The position numbers and the translations under genes are program-made. A stretch of 64,000 nt of DNA from positions 62,001-126,000 of the forward strand of contig CAVYUQ010000014.1 in assembly GCA_963771715.1 (NCBI GenBank). The letters run 5' to 3'. Source of the stretch: JACVRW01 sp963771715 (GTDB taxonomy: Bacteria; Actinomycetota; Thermoleophilia; Solirubrobacterales; Thermoleophilaceae). Every line of letters begins with the position of its first letter. Position 1 is the stretch's first letter. Positions 17,701 to 27,422 of this stretch are shown here, piece by piece. Below the pieces are notes generated by a model. That model was not told the origin of the DNA. It worked only from the letters and a program-made list of their open reading frames with translations, and did no database searches.

Positions 17701-18771
17701 ATGGCCGACTACACGCTGAAGATCCGACGCTTCGACCCGGAATCGGGCAAGCCCGCCTACTGGGCCGACTTCGACGTCGACCTGCCGCCCGAGCGCTCCG
17801 TGCTCGACGGCATCCTCCAGGTGAAGGACCGCGAGGACGCCTCGATCGCGATCCGCTGCTCGTGCCGCGCGGCGATCTGCGGCTCCTGCGGCGTGCGCAT
17901 CAACGGCCGCTCCGCGCTCGCCTGCAACACCCGCATCGGCGAGGCCAGCGAGCGCGGGCGCGACGGCGTGATCACGGTCGAGCCGATGGGCAACATGCCC
18001 GTGGTCAAGGACCTGGTCACGGACATGGAGGCCGTGCACTGGAAGAAGGTCCGCCGCGTGGTGCCGTGGCTCGTGCCCGCGGAGGAGCCGCCCGAGGGCC
18101 AGGAGTACATCGTGCCCGCCGAGGCGATGCTCGACGTGACCCAGGCGATGGCGTGCATCCACTGCGGCGTGTGCGTGTCGGCCTGCCTATCGCTCGAGGT
18201 CGATCCGGACTTCATCGGCCCCGCCGCCCTGGCGAAGGCGTACCGCTTCGTCGGCGACCCCCGCGACGGCGAGCACGAGGCGCGCCTCAAGGACCTGGCC
18301 GAGGACCCGCACGGCATCTACGACTGCACCCACTGCTTCGCCTGCGTGGAGGTGTGCCCGAAGGACGTGGCGCCCATGAACCAGATCATGCGCCTGCGCC
18401 GCAAGGCCACCGACGACTACGGGATCAAGGACTCGAACAACGGCTACGGGCACGAGAAGGCGTTCGTCAACATCATCGAGCGCTGGGGCACGCTCCACGA
18501 GGCGCAGCTGCTGCCGCGCTCGTTCGGCGACGGCTCGCTCGTCAAGGGCCAGACACGGCCGAGCGCCGTCGCTCAGCTCGTGGAGAGCCTGCCGACCGTC
18601 ATCCAGGGCCTCAAGTCCGGCAAGGTCACACCGAAGAAGGCGCTCGTGCACAAGAAGCTGCCGGACCAGAAGCAGGTGCGGCGGATCTTCGAGGAAGTCG
18701 AGTCGCACGAGGAGCGCATCGAGCTCAACCTGTACATCATCGGCGAGATGGCCGGCGAGGAGACCGAATGA
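17701..18771 (+). CDS. sdhB: Succinate dehydrogenase/fumarate reductase iron-sulfur subunit, extended
   Basis: 356 residues, about 110 longer than a typical SdhB. The plant-type [2Fe-2S] site is C-x-C-x4-C-x2-C...C (RCSCRAAICGSCGVRING, then LAC). The ferredoxin-like half carries CIHCGVCVSAC and CTHCFACVEVCPK for the further clusters. The extra C-terminus (from about residue 240) is helical with no Cys, beginning DSNNGYGHEKAF. It links the flavoprotein to the third subunit. The stop TGA overlaps the next ATG by 4 bases, so translation is coupled. Confidence 0.94.
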   Translation: MADYTLKIRRFDPESGKPAYWADFDVDLPPERSVLDGILQVKDREDASIAIRCSCRAAICGSCGVRINGRSALACNTRIGEASERGRDGVITVEPMGNMPVVKDLVTDMEAVHWKKVRRVVPWLVPAEEPPEGQEYIVPAEAMLDVTQAMACIHCGVCVSACLSLEVDPDFIGPAALAKAYRFVGDPRDGEHEARLKDLAEDPHGIYDCTHCFACVEVCPKDVAPMNQIMRLRRKATDDYGIKDSNNGYGHEKAFVNIIERWGTLHEAQLLPRSFGDGSLVKGQTRPSAVAQLVESLPTVIQGLKSGKVTPKKALVHKKLPDQKQVRRIFEEVESHEERIELNLYIIGEMAGEETE

Positions 18772-19670
18772 AGCTGGCGTACTGGCCCGGGTGCGTGTCC
18801 CGGGGATTCACTCCGGAGCTGCACGGCTCCGTGGCGAAGGTGGCGCCGCTGCTCGACCTCGAGCTGGTCGAGCTCGACCGCGCCAACTGCTGCGGCGCCG
18901 GGGTGATCGCCGAGCACAACCAGGAGCTGGCCGACGCCCTGAACGCCCGCACGTTCGCGATGGCCCAGCAGGTGCAGGGAGCGGCCGGGATGATGAACAT
19001 CTGCTCCACCTGCCAGGGCGCGCAGTCGGAGTGCCAGGAGCGCCTGGACGCCAGCGGGAACTACCGCAGCGAGGTGAACAAGCACCTCGAGGCCGAGGGC
19101 CTCTCGTATCAGGCCGGCGGCGAGTGGTGGAACAAGAACTTCCTCTGGATCCTCGCCGAGGAGATCGGCTTCGACGCCCTGCGCGAGCGCGTGAAGCGCC
19201 CGCTCACCGGCCTGCGGATCGCGCCGTTCTACGGCTGCTACATCGTGCGGCCGTCGAAGAGGCTCGGCTTCGACGAGTTCCCCCAGCGCGACGCCTACCT
19301 CGACCTCCTCATCGAGGCGCTCGGCGGCGAGGCCGTGGAGTACGCGGGCGCGCGCAAGTGCTGCGGCTTCCCGGTGATCACGATGAACCGCACCACCTCG
19401 CTGCGGCAGGCCGGCCGCCACCTGGCCGACGCCATCGACGCGGGCGCGGACTGCCTCGTCACGCCCTGCCCGCTCTGCCACCTGAACCTGGACCTGCAGC
19501 AGCCGGCCGCGCAGAAGTACGTGGAGCGCGACCTCGGCATCCCCGTGCTGCACCTGCCGCAGATGGTGGGGCTGGCGCTGGGGCTCGAGCCCGAGGAGCT
19601 CGGGATGGGCAAGCACGTGGTCCCGACGGACGACGTGCAGCGCAAGGTCGCGGATCTCGCAGCGGCGTAA
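18768..19670 (+). CDS. CCG-domain protein, HdrB/SdhE-like third subunit
   Basis: 300 residues with two CCG (cysteine-rich) domains. The first has C9, NCCGAG and CSTCQG; the second has GCYIV, KCCGFP and CPLCHLN. Each follows the C-x31-39-CC-x35-36-C-x2-C pattern that binds unusual Fe-S clusters in heterodisulfide reductase HdrB. Similar subunits replace cytochrome b in the SdhE-type complexes of Sulfolobus and in the Campylobacter Mfr/Sdh enzymes. No membrane segment or amphipathic anchor is obvious. It probably passes electrons between SdhB and a quinone or thiol pool, which is an inference. Confidence 0.88.
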   Translation: MKLAYWPGCVSRGFTPELHGSVAKVAPLLDLELVELDRANCCGAGVIAEHNQELADALNARTFAMAQQVQGAAGMMNICSTCQGAQSECQERLDASGNYRSEVNKHLEAEGLSYQAGGEWWNKNFLWILAEEIGFDALRERVKRPLTGLRIAPFYGCYIVRPSKRLGFDEFPQRDAYLDLLIEALGGEAVEYAGARKCCGFPVITMNRTTSLRQAGRHLADAIDAGADCLVTPCPLCHLNLDLQQPAAQKYVERDLGIPVLHLPQMVGLALGLEPEELGMGKHVVPTDDVQRKVADLAAA

Positions 19671-19713
19671 TCGCGCCACAGCCAAATCGCGGCTAGAGTC
19701 TGCCCAATGGGGG

Positions 19714-19726
19714 TAACCCGGGGTTA
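19714..19726. promoter_or_regulatory. Palindrome upstream of the LuxR-type gene
   Basis: TAACCC-G-GGGTTA is a perfect 6+1+6 palindrome 28 bases before the LuxR-type regulator start. It could be an autoregulatory site. The evidence is symmetry and position only. Confidence 0.25.
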
Positions 19727-19753
19727 GATGTCCAATCACCCGCCGTCACACGG

Positions 19754-20461
19754 ATGCCGACGGTAGTAACTGGTCAATTCGAGGATCTCGTCTCCGTCGG
19801 TCTCGAGGTTCTCATCGGCAAGGAGCCGAGCCTGGACCTCGTGGCCCAGGACGTGCCCATGCCCGAGGTGGAAGCCGCGGTCGCGAAGCACGAGCCGTCG
19901 GTCGTGGTGCTGAACTTCGGCACGCTTCCGGCCCCCGTGGAGGTGCAGCGGCTTCACGACGCGCACCCGGACACGCGCATCCTCGTGCTCGCCAACAGGC
20001 CGACCTCAGGTGACTGCGACCAGCTGCTTTCGTTCGGCGCGACCGCGTGCCTCTCGAAGGACACCGAGGCGCGCGACATCATCAACGCCATCCACCTCGC
20101 GTCCCGCGGCATGCACGTGCTGCCGCGCTCGGCCGCGGCCGGCGGCGGGCTGGAGAGGCTCGGCGCGCACGGCAGTGAGCTCACCCCGCGCGAGGCTGAG
20201 GTGCTCGAGCTGCTTCAGGACGGATGGACCAACTCCGAGATCGCGGAAAAGCTCTCGATCGGCATCGAGACGGTGCGCACGCACGCGCGCAACATCTACC
20301 GCAAGCTCGGCATCGCGTCGCGTCGCGAGCTCTCGCGGCTCGCGCGCCGAGAGCCGGTGGTCGTGGACGAGAAGCGCCGCCCGGTGTCGAGCGAGCCGGG
20401 CCGGTTCGCGCGCGGGTCAGGCCGCGCCGGAGACCCGCAGAAGCCCGCGCACGTTGAGTAG
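19754..20461 (+). CDS. LuxR/NarL-type regulator with degenerate receiver
   Basis: 235 residues. The N-terminal domain follows the receiver fold, but the phospho-acceptor position reads VVVLNFG, so Asp is replaced by Asn54; a receiver-type Lys remains in CLSKDTEARD. The C-terminal GerE helix-turn-helix is intact (LTPREAEVLELLQDGWTNSE, TVRTHARNIYRKLGI). Control is therefore probably not by classical phosphorylation. No sensor kinase is adjacent. About 45 bases at the 3' end overlap the converging asd gene, unusual enough that the C-terminal tail (GRFARGSGRAGD) may be only weakly constrained. Confidence 0.88.
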   Translation: MPTVVTGQFEDLVSVGLEVLIGKEPSLDLVAQDVPMPEVEAAVAKHEPSVVVLNFGTLPAPVEVQRLHDAHPDTRILVLANRPTSGDCDQLLSFGATACLSKDTEARDIINAIHLASRGMHVLPRSAAAGGGLERLGAHGSELTPREAEVLELLQDGWTNSEIAEKLSIGIETVRTHARNIYRKLGIASRRELSRLARREPVVVDEKRRPVSSEPGRFARGSGRAGDPQKPAHVE

Positions 20462-21446
20462 CTCGGCCACCTGAACCGCGTTCGTGGCCGCGCCCTTGCG
20501 CAGGTTGTTGCCCACGATCCAGAGGTTGAGGCAGCGCTCGTGCGACGGGTCGCGCCTGATGCGGCCCACGAGCACGTCGTCACGCCCGGCGGCGTCGAGC
20601 GCGGTCGGGTAGAGGCCGTTCGCGGGATCGTCGATCACGGTCAGGCCGGGTGACGACGGCCAGCAGCTCGCGGCACTCCTCGGGCGAGAGCGGCTCGCGG
20701 GTCTGCACGTTCGCCGACACCGAGTGCCCGGTGAACACCGGCACGCGCGCGCAGGTGGCCGACACGCCGATGTCGTCGCGGCCGAGGATCTTGCTCGTCT
20801 CGCGCATGCACTTGCGCTCCTCGGTCGTGTAGTCGTCGCCGTCCTTGAAGGTCTCCACCTGCGGGAGCACGTTGAAGGCGATCTGATGCGGATACACGGC
20901 CGGCCTGGGGATGTCCTTGTCGGCGATCTGCGCCTCGGCCTGGTCGTGGAGCTCCTCGATCGCCCGCTGGCCGGTGCCCGACACGGCCTGATAGCTCGAC
21001 ATCACCATCCGCTCGATGCCGGCCCGCTTGAGGATCGGGCCGAGCGCGACGACCGTCTGCATGGTCGTGCAGTTCGGGTTGGCCACGATGCCCTTGTGGC
21101 CGTCGAGCGCCTCCGGGTTCACCTCGGAGACCACCAGCGGCACGTCCTCGTGCATCCGCCACTGAGACGAGTTGTCCACTACGACCGCGCCGGCGTCGGC
21201 GAAGCGCGGCGCCCACTCGGCGCTCACGCCGGAGCCGGCCGAGAACAGCGCGATCTCGAAGCCCTGGATCGACTCGTCGTTCAGCGGCTGCACGGTGAGG
21301 CTGGCGTCACCCCAGCTGATGCTGCGCCCTGCCGAGCGCTCGGAGGCGAACGGCACGACCTCGTCCGCGGGGAACGTGCGCTCGCGCAGCACGTCGAGCA
21401 TCGTGGAGCCCACGGCGCCGGTGGCGCCCACGACGGCGACCCTCAT
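20417..21446 (-). CDS. asd: Aspartate-semialdehyde dehydrogenase, one frameshift
   Basis: Makes aspartate semialdehyde from aspartyl phosphate with NADPH for lysine, threonine, methionine and diaminopimelate synthesis. VVGATGAVGSTMLDVL is the NADP site, Cys126 in VANPNCTTMQ the nucleophile, and TGHSVSANVQT contributes the acid/base region. At about 20645 the frame changes from LLAVVTRPD to the expected LTVIDDPANGLYPTALDA, which continues to a conserved end (RDPSHERCLNLWIVGNNLRK). The enzyme is normally essential, so the shift is most likely a sequence error. It starts 4 bases after the aspartokinase stop. Confidence 0.95.
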
Positions 21447-21450
21447 CGGC

Positions 21451-22740
<1,290 letters not shown>

Positions 22741-22796
22741 AGGCGCGAACGATAGCCGCGCCGCACCCGGGGGCGGGCCGAGTAGCGTTCCCGCCC

Positions 22797-24059
22797 GTGC
22801 AAGCTGAACCACGCCGACGCCGGCTCGCCATCGTGGTTATCGCGGTGCTGGCACTGGGCGCGGGCGTGGCCGGGGTGGTCGTGGGCGCCGAGCACGACGA
22901 CGATGGCTCCGGCGCCGCGTCGAACGTGCCGACTCCGGGCCGCGGCGCGCCGCAGGAGCGCGTGTCGTTCCTCGCGCGGATCGTGCCGCCACCGGCCGAG
23001 CGCCAGGGGCGCAACCAGGGGCCCGCGGTGCCGCGCAGCGTGGCCGATCTGGCGCGGCGGCTGCCGCTGGAGCGCAAGGTGGCGCAGCTGTTCCTCTTCG
23101 GCTTCCGGGGAACCGACGCCAACGCCGACATCTTCGGCCGGCTGCGGCGGGTCGACCTCGGCGGCATAGTGGTCGGCCCTACGAACTACACGGATACAGC
23201 CCAGCTCGGGGCGCTCACGGCGAGGCGAGGGCGGCCGCGCGGGCCAAGCGGCACGTGCCGCCTTGGGTGATGACGAGCCAGGAGGGCGGCGAGCTCAACT
23301 CGTTCTTCGACCTTCCGCCCGCCGCGCTGCCGGCGGACATGGGATCCGCGCGCGAGGCCGGGCACGGCGGCGGAGCAGTCGGCGGCCGCGCTGCGGAGCC
23401 TCGGCGTGAACGGCGTGCTGGGCCCGGTGGTGGACGTGGGGCAGGAGAGCGGATCGGCGCTCGGTGCGCGGCTCTACTCCGACAACCCGGAGGACGTGGC
23501 CGCCTACGCCGACGCGACCGTCACGGCCTACCGCAAGCAGCACGTGTTCAGCGCGGTGACGCACTTCCCGGGCCTGGGGGCCGCCGACCAGTCGACCGAG
23601 GAGGGCCCCGCGACCGTCGGACTCGGACTCGAGGAGCTTCGCGCGCGCGACCTGATCCCGTTCGAGGCGGCGGTCGATGCGGGCGTGCCGGGCGTGGTGC
23701 TCGGTCACGCGCTCTACCCCTTCAGCGACTTCACCGTTCCCGCCTCGCTCTCGAAGCAGGTGGCCACCGACATGCTCCGGCGCGAGCTGCGCTTCAAGGG
23801 CGTGGCGATCACGGACGACCTCGCGGACCCCGCCATCACCGCGATCTACACCGTGCCCGACGCGGCCGTGCAAGCCCTGCGGGTCGGGGCGGACATGATC
23901 TACATCTCCGGCGGAGCGGGCGACCAGCAGGCGGCCTACGTGGCGGTGCTGCGCGCGGTCCAGCGCGGCCGAGTTCCGCGCCGCCGCCTCAACGAGGCGG
24001 TGGGCCGCATCCTGCTGGCCAAGCAGGACTACGACCTGATAGCCAAGCGGGCGCGCTAG
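22797..24059 (+). CDS. Glycoside hydrolase family 3 (NagZ-like) protein, two frameshifts
   Basis: An N-terminal membrane anchor or signal (LAIVVIAVLALGAGVAGVVVG) is followed by a low-complexity linker and a GH3 domain starting RSVADLARRLPLERKVAQLF. Frame changes near 23220 and 23361 link the pieces (VPPWVMTSQEGGELNSF, then GVNGVLGPVVDVGQESG). The catalytic Asp is expected in GVAITDDL. The NagZ acid/base loop KHFPGHGDT is here THFPGLGAADQS, lacking the His of the Asp-His dyad, so activity or specificity may differ. Its likely site is the outer membrane face and its likely target cell-wall sugars. It ends in CTAG shared with recR. Confidence 0.82.
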
Positions 24060-24658
24060 ATCGCCTGCCGACCGCGAAGCGCGCGGCCGAGCGTGATCTC
24101 GTCGGCGTACTCCAGGTCGGAGCCCACGGGAAGCCCGCTCGCGAGGCGCGTGACCACCACGTCCGGCGCCCGCTCGCGCAGGGCGTCGGCCAGGTAGAGG
24201 GCGGTGGCCTCGCCGGTGGTGGTGGCGTTCGTGGCGATCACGACCTCGCTGACGCCGGCCCCGTTGTCCACGCGACCGAGCAGCTCGGATACGTGGAGGT
24301 CCTCCGGATCCACCCCGTCGATCGGGGACAGCGCGCCGCCGAGCACGTGGTAGCGGCCGTTGAACTCCCCCGAGCGCTCGATCGGGATCACGTCGCTCGG
24401 CTGCTCGACGACGCAGATCGTGGCCGCCTCGCGCCGCTCGTCCTGGCAGATGCGGCAGGTGGCCTCGGTGGCGAGGTTGAAGCAGACCTCGCAGTGGCCC
24501 ACCGTGGCCTTGACCTCGCGGATCGCATCGGCCAACGCAAGCGCCTCCTCCTCGGAGACGCTGAGGATGTGGAAGGCGAGCCGCTGCGCGGTGCGCTGCC
24601 CGATGCCGGGCAGGCGAGCGAGCTCGGTGATGAGCCGGTTGACGGGTGCCGCGAACAA
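24056..24658 (-). CDS. recR: Recombination protein RecR
   Basis: 200 residues, standard length. The helix-hairpin-helix LARLPGIGQRTAQRLAFHI is followed by the four-Cys zinc site (CEVCFNLATEATCRIC) and the Toprim domain (ICVVEQPSDVIPIERS, YHVLGGALSPIDGV). RecR works with RecO and RecF in gap repair. It is downstream of ybaB and dnaX in the conserved order dnaX-ybaB-recR. Confidence 0.97.
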   Translation of the reverse strand: MFAAPVNRLITELARLPGIGQRTAQRLAFHILSVSEEEALALADAIREVKATVGHCEVCFNLATEATCRICQDERREAATICVVEQPSDVIPIERSGEFNGRYHVLGGALSPIDGVDPEDLHVSELLGRVDNGAGVSEVVIATNATTTGEATALYLADALRERAPDVVVTRLASGLPVGSDLEYADEITLGRALRGRQAI

Positions 24659-24700
24659 GGATCGCCAAGGCTAGCCGGGCGCCCGGCTACTCAGGCGTGG

Positions 24701-25042
24701 CTACAGGCCCGGGATGCCGAGCCCGCCCAGGCCGCCTGGGCCCGCCAGGCCGCCCGCGGCCGCCTGCATCTTCGACGCGGCCAGCTCCTGCGCCGAGCGG
24801 ATCGCCTCGTTCACCGCGGCCTGGACCATGTCCTGGAGCATTTCGACGTCCTCGGGGTCCACCGCCTCGGGGTCGATCCGCAGCTCCTTCAGCTCGAGCT
24901 CGCCGCTGATCTTCACGGTGACCATGCCGCCGCCCGCGCTCGCCTCCACGACCTCGTTCTTCAGCTCCTCCTGAGCCTTGGCCATGTCGGCCTGCATCTG
25001 CTGGACCTGCTTCATCATCTGGTTCAGGTTCGGTTGACCCAT
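24701..25042 (-). CDS. YbaB/EbfC family nucleoid-associated protein
   Basis: 113 residues. A coiled N-terminus (LNQMMKQVQQMQADMAKAQE) leads into the family core VVEASAGGGMVTVKISGELE and LKELRIDPEAVDPEDVEMLQ. The end is Gly/Leu-rich. The protein binds DNA as a dimer. Its ATG overlaps the dnaX TGA by one base (ATGA), so it is coupled to dnaX. Confidence 0.95.
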   Translation of the reverse strand: MGQPNLNQMMKQVQQMQADMAKAQEELKNEVVEASAGGGMVTVKISGELELKELRIDPEAVDPEDVEMLQDMVQAAVNEAIRSAQELAASKMQAAAGGLAGPGGLGGLGIPGL

Positions 25043-26648
25043 CAGCTGCTCTCCTCATCGGTTTCGTCGAAGACTTCCTCGGCCGCGAACTCCTCGCGCA
25101 GGCGCTCGATCAGCTGGTCGTGGTCGAGCGCGGCGGGGCCGGGCGGCGGCGCGACCGCGTCGCTGAGCTCGAACACCAGCGTGAGTGGTTGACCTGTCAT
25201 GCCGCGCACCGCGTTTGCCACGAGATCGCGCCCCTTCTCTGCCTTCTTCTTGACGAAGGCGGCATCGGCCGGGAAGGCGATGGTCAGGCGCTCGGCATCG
25301 AGGTGGAGTGGTGTGGCTGCGGAAAGGGCGGCGCCGAGCATCCCGTTCTCCTCGCCGACGGCGTCTGCGACCGCGGGCCACAGGGAAACGATCTGACCGA
25401 GTTCGATCGACTCGACCGGCTGGGGCTGGACCGCGACCGCCGCGGACCCCTTCGGTGCAGGCCGTTCGGCGGGCGCGACTCGGCGGCGGCGCCGCAGACG
25501 GCGCGACCCCAGCCGCGGCCTCCAGCTGGTCGATCCTGAACATCAGCGCCTGGAGCGACAGGTCCGCCTGCGGCTGGGTGGCCTTCAGCAGCGCCATCTC
25601 GAGCTGGATGCGCGGCTCGCTGCCGTCCTTCACGGCGGCGATCGCGCGCGGCGAGGAAGTCGATCGCGCGCAGGATCTCGCCCTGCGAGATGCGCCCGGC
25701 CTGCTCCGCCAGCCGGTCCGTCTGCTCGGCCGTGACCGAGAACGAGTCCGGCACGTGGCCGAGCGTCTGGACCACGAAGAGGTGGCGCAGGTGGGCGGAG
25801 AGGTCGCGCATGAACTGCGTGAAGTCGCGCCCCGACTCCGAGAGCGACTGCACGGTGAGCAGCGCCGCGCGCGGATCGCGATCCGCCAGCGCCTCGCCCG
25901 CCGCCAGCACCAGCTCGGCGTCCGCCACGCCGAGGATCTCGAGCACGTCGTCGAGCTTCACCTCGTTGCCGCCGTACGTGACGAGCTGCTCGAGCGTGCC
26001 GAGGGCATCGCGGAACGACCCGGTGGCCGCGCGCGAAAGCATCCCGACGGCGGGATCCGGGACCTCGATGCCCTCCTCGGCGGAGACACGCTTCAGCACG
26101 CCGGCGATCTGCTCGAGCGACGGGCGCTGGAAGTCGAAGCGGTGGCAGCGGTCGATGATCGTGGGCGGCACCTTGTGCGCCTCGGTCGTGGCGAGCACGA
26201 AGACCACGTGCGCGGGCGGCTCCTCGAGCGTCTTCAGGAACGCGTTCCAGGCGGCGGTGGTGAGCATGTGCGCCTCGTCGAGGATGTACACGCGCTTGCC
26301 GCCCTGCATCGGGGCGAGGGCCACGTTCTCGCGCAGCTCCCTGATGTCGTCCACAGAGTTGTTCGACGCGGCGTCCATCTCCACCACGTCGAGCGAGGTG
26401 CCCGCGAGGATCGCCCGCGCCGTGGGCGCCTCGGGGTCGAAATCGGCGCTCGCGCCGCCCTCCGCGTTGAGGGCGCAGGCCAGCAGCTTCGCCATCGACG
26501 TCTTCCCCGTGCCGCGCGAGCCGACGAACAGGTACGCGTGGTGCACCTTGTCCAGCGCGATCGCGTTTCGGAGCGTCTTGACGATGTGCTCCTGGCCCAC
26601 CACGGCGTCGAAAGTCCGGGGGCGGTGGCGGCGATAGAGCGAGAGCAT
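25042..26648 (-). CDS. dnaX: DNA polymerase III gamma/tau subunit, two frameshifts
   Basis: Clamp-loader ATPase. The AAA+ core is intact in one frame: YRRHRPRTFDAVVGQEHI, Walker A GSRGTGKTS, Walker B VYILDEAHML and sensor 1 VFVLATTEAHKVPPTI. After ARAIDFLAA-type sequence the frame changes near 25648 to AIAAVKDGSEPRIQLEMALL, and again near 25480 to APAERPAPKGSAAVAVQPQP; the tau-like C-terminus then runs to DETDEESS. The breaks lie in GC repeats, not at an A-rich slippery heptamer, so programmed frameshifting is unlikely. The gene is essential; sequence error is the simplest reading. Confidence 0.93.
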
Positions 26649-26707
26649 CGTTGCAATCGAGCATAACCACCGCTTGGGCCGGAGGCTGGAATGCCGATAA
26701 ATCCGGT

Positions 26708-27422
26708 GTGGAGACCCAGACTCCGCACCCGCTTTCGCTCAGGACGCGCGATGACGCACGCGCCGCGCTGGCGCGCGCGTTCGAGGAGGCGGCCGTGATG
26801 CCGGGCACTCTGCTTCCGCACGAGATCCTCACGGAGCTCACCGACGTGGCCGGCCGCATCGTCGACGAGGTGCTGGCGCACGAGGGCGAGTACCCGCTCG
26901 CCCGGGAGGGCGCCGGACCGGCCCTCTACCTCGTCGAGCACTCGATCGACGCGACCGCGCTCGGCCTGTCGATCGGCCGCAGGCTGGTGCCGGAGGACTC
27001 CCTGCCGGAGCTCGGCACCGGCCTGTTCCTCCAGGACATCGGCAAGCTGGCGCTGCCGCCGAGCCTCGTCCATCACCCCGGGCCGCTCGCGCCGGACGAG
27101 TGGGAGCTGATGATGCAGCACCCGCGGCTCGGCCTCGAGTTCCTGCGCGACGACACGGTCTCCGCCCAGGCGAAGTCGATCGTCCGCTCTCACCACGAGC
27201 GCTGGGACGGCTCCGGCTATCCGAGCGGGCTGATCGGCGAGGAGATCCCGCTGTTCCCGCGCATCGCCGCGGTGGCCGACGTGTTCGGCGCCGTCACGAG
27301 CGAGCGCTTCTATGCGCAGGCCATGCCGCGCAACGAGGGAATCGAGCTGATCCGCGCGGGCTCGGGCAGCTCGTTCGACCCGTGCCGTCGTCGAGGCCTT
27401 CCTCGACGTGGCGCGCGGCTAG
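26708..27422 (+). CDS. HD-GYP domain protein with QD in place of HD, late frameshift
   Basis: Around 237 residues. It resembles the c-di-GMP phosphodiesterase HD-GYP fold: LFLQDIGKLALPPSLVHHPG, MMQHPRLGLEFL, IVRSHHERWDGSGYPSGLIG and IAAVADVFGAVTSERFY. The canonical HDIGK reads QDIGK, so one metal-ligand His is lost and catalysis may be impaired. The frame shifts near 27381, after which VVEAFLDVARG and the stop follow. GTG 26708 is chosen (ETQTPHPLSL); ATG 26651 is the longer alternative, facing dnaX. The stop shares CTAG with the converging ThDP-enzyme gene. Confidence 0.82.

Noticed and set aside
25042..25660. Programmed frameshift in dnaX
   Set aside because: The breaks lie in GCGCGC and GCCGCC runs with no A/T slippery heptamer or following hairpin, and the second break near 25480 has no counterpart in gamma/tau production.
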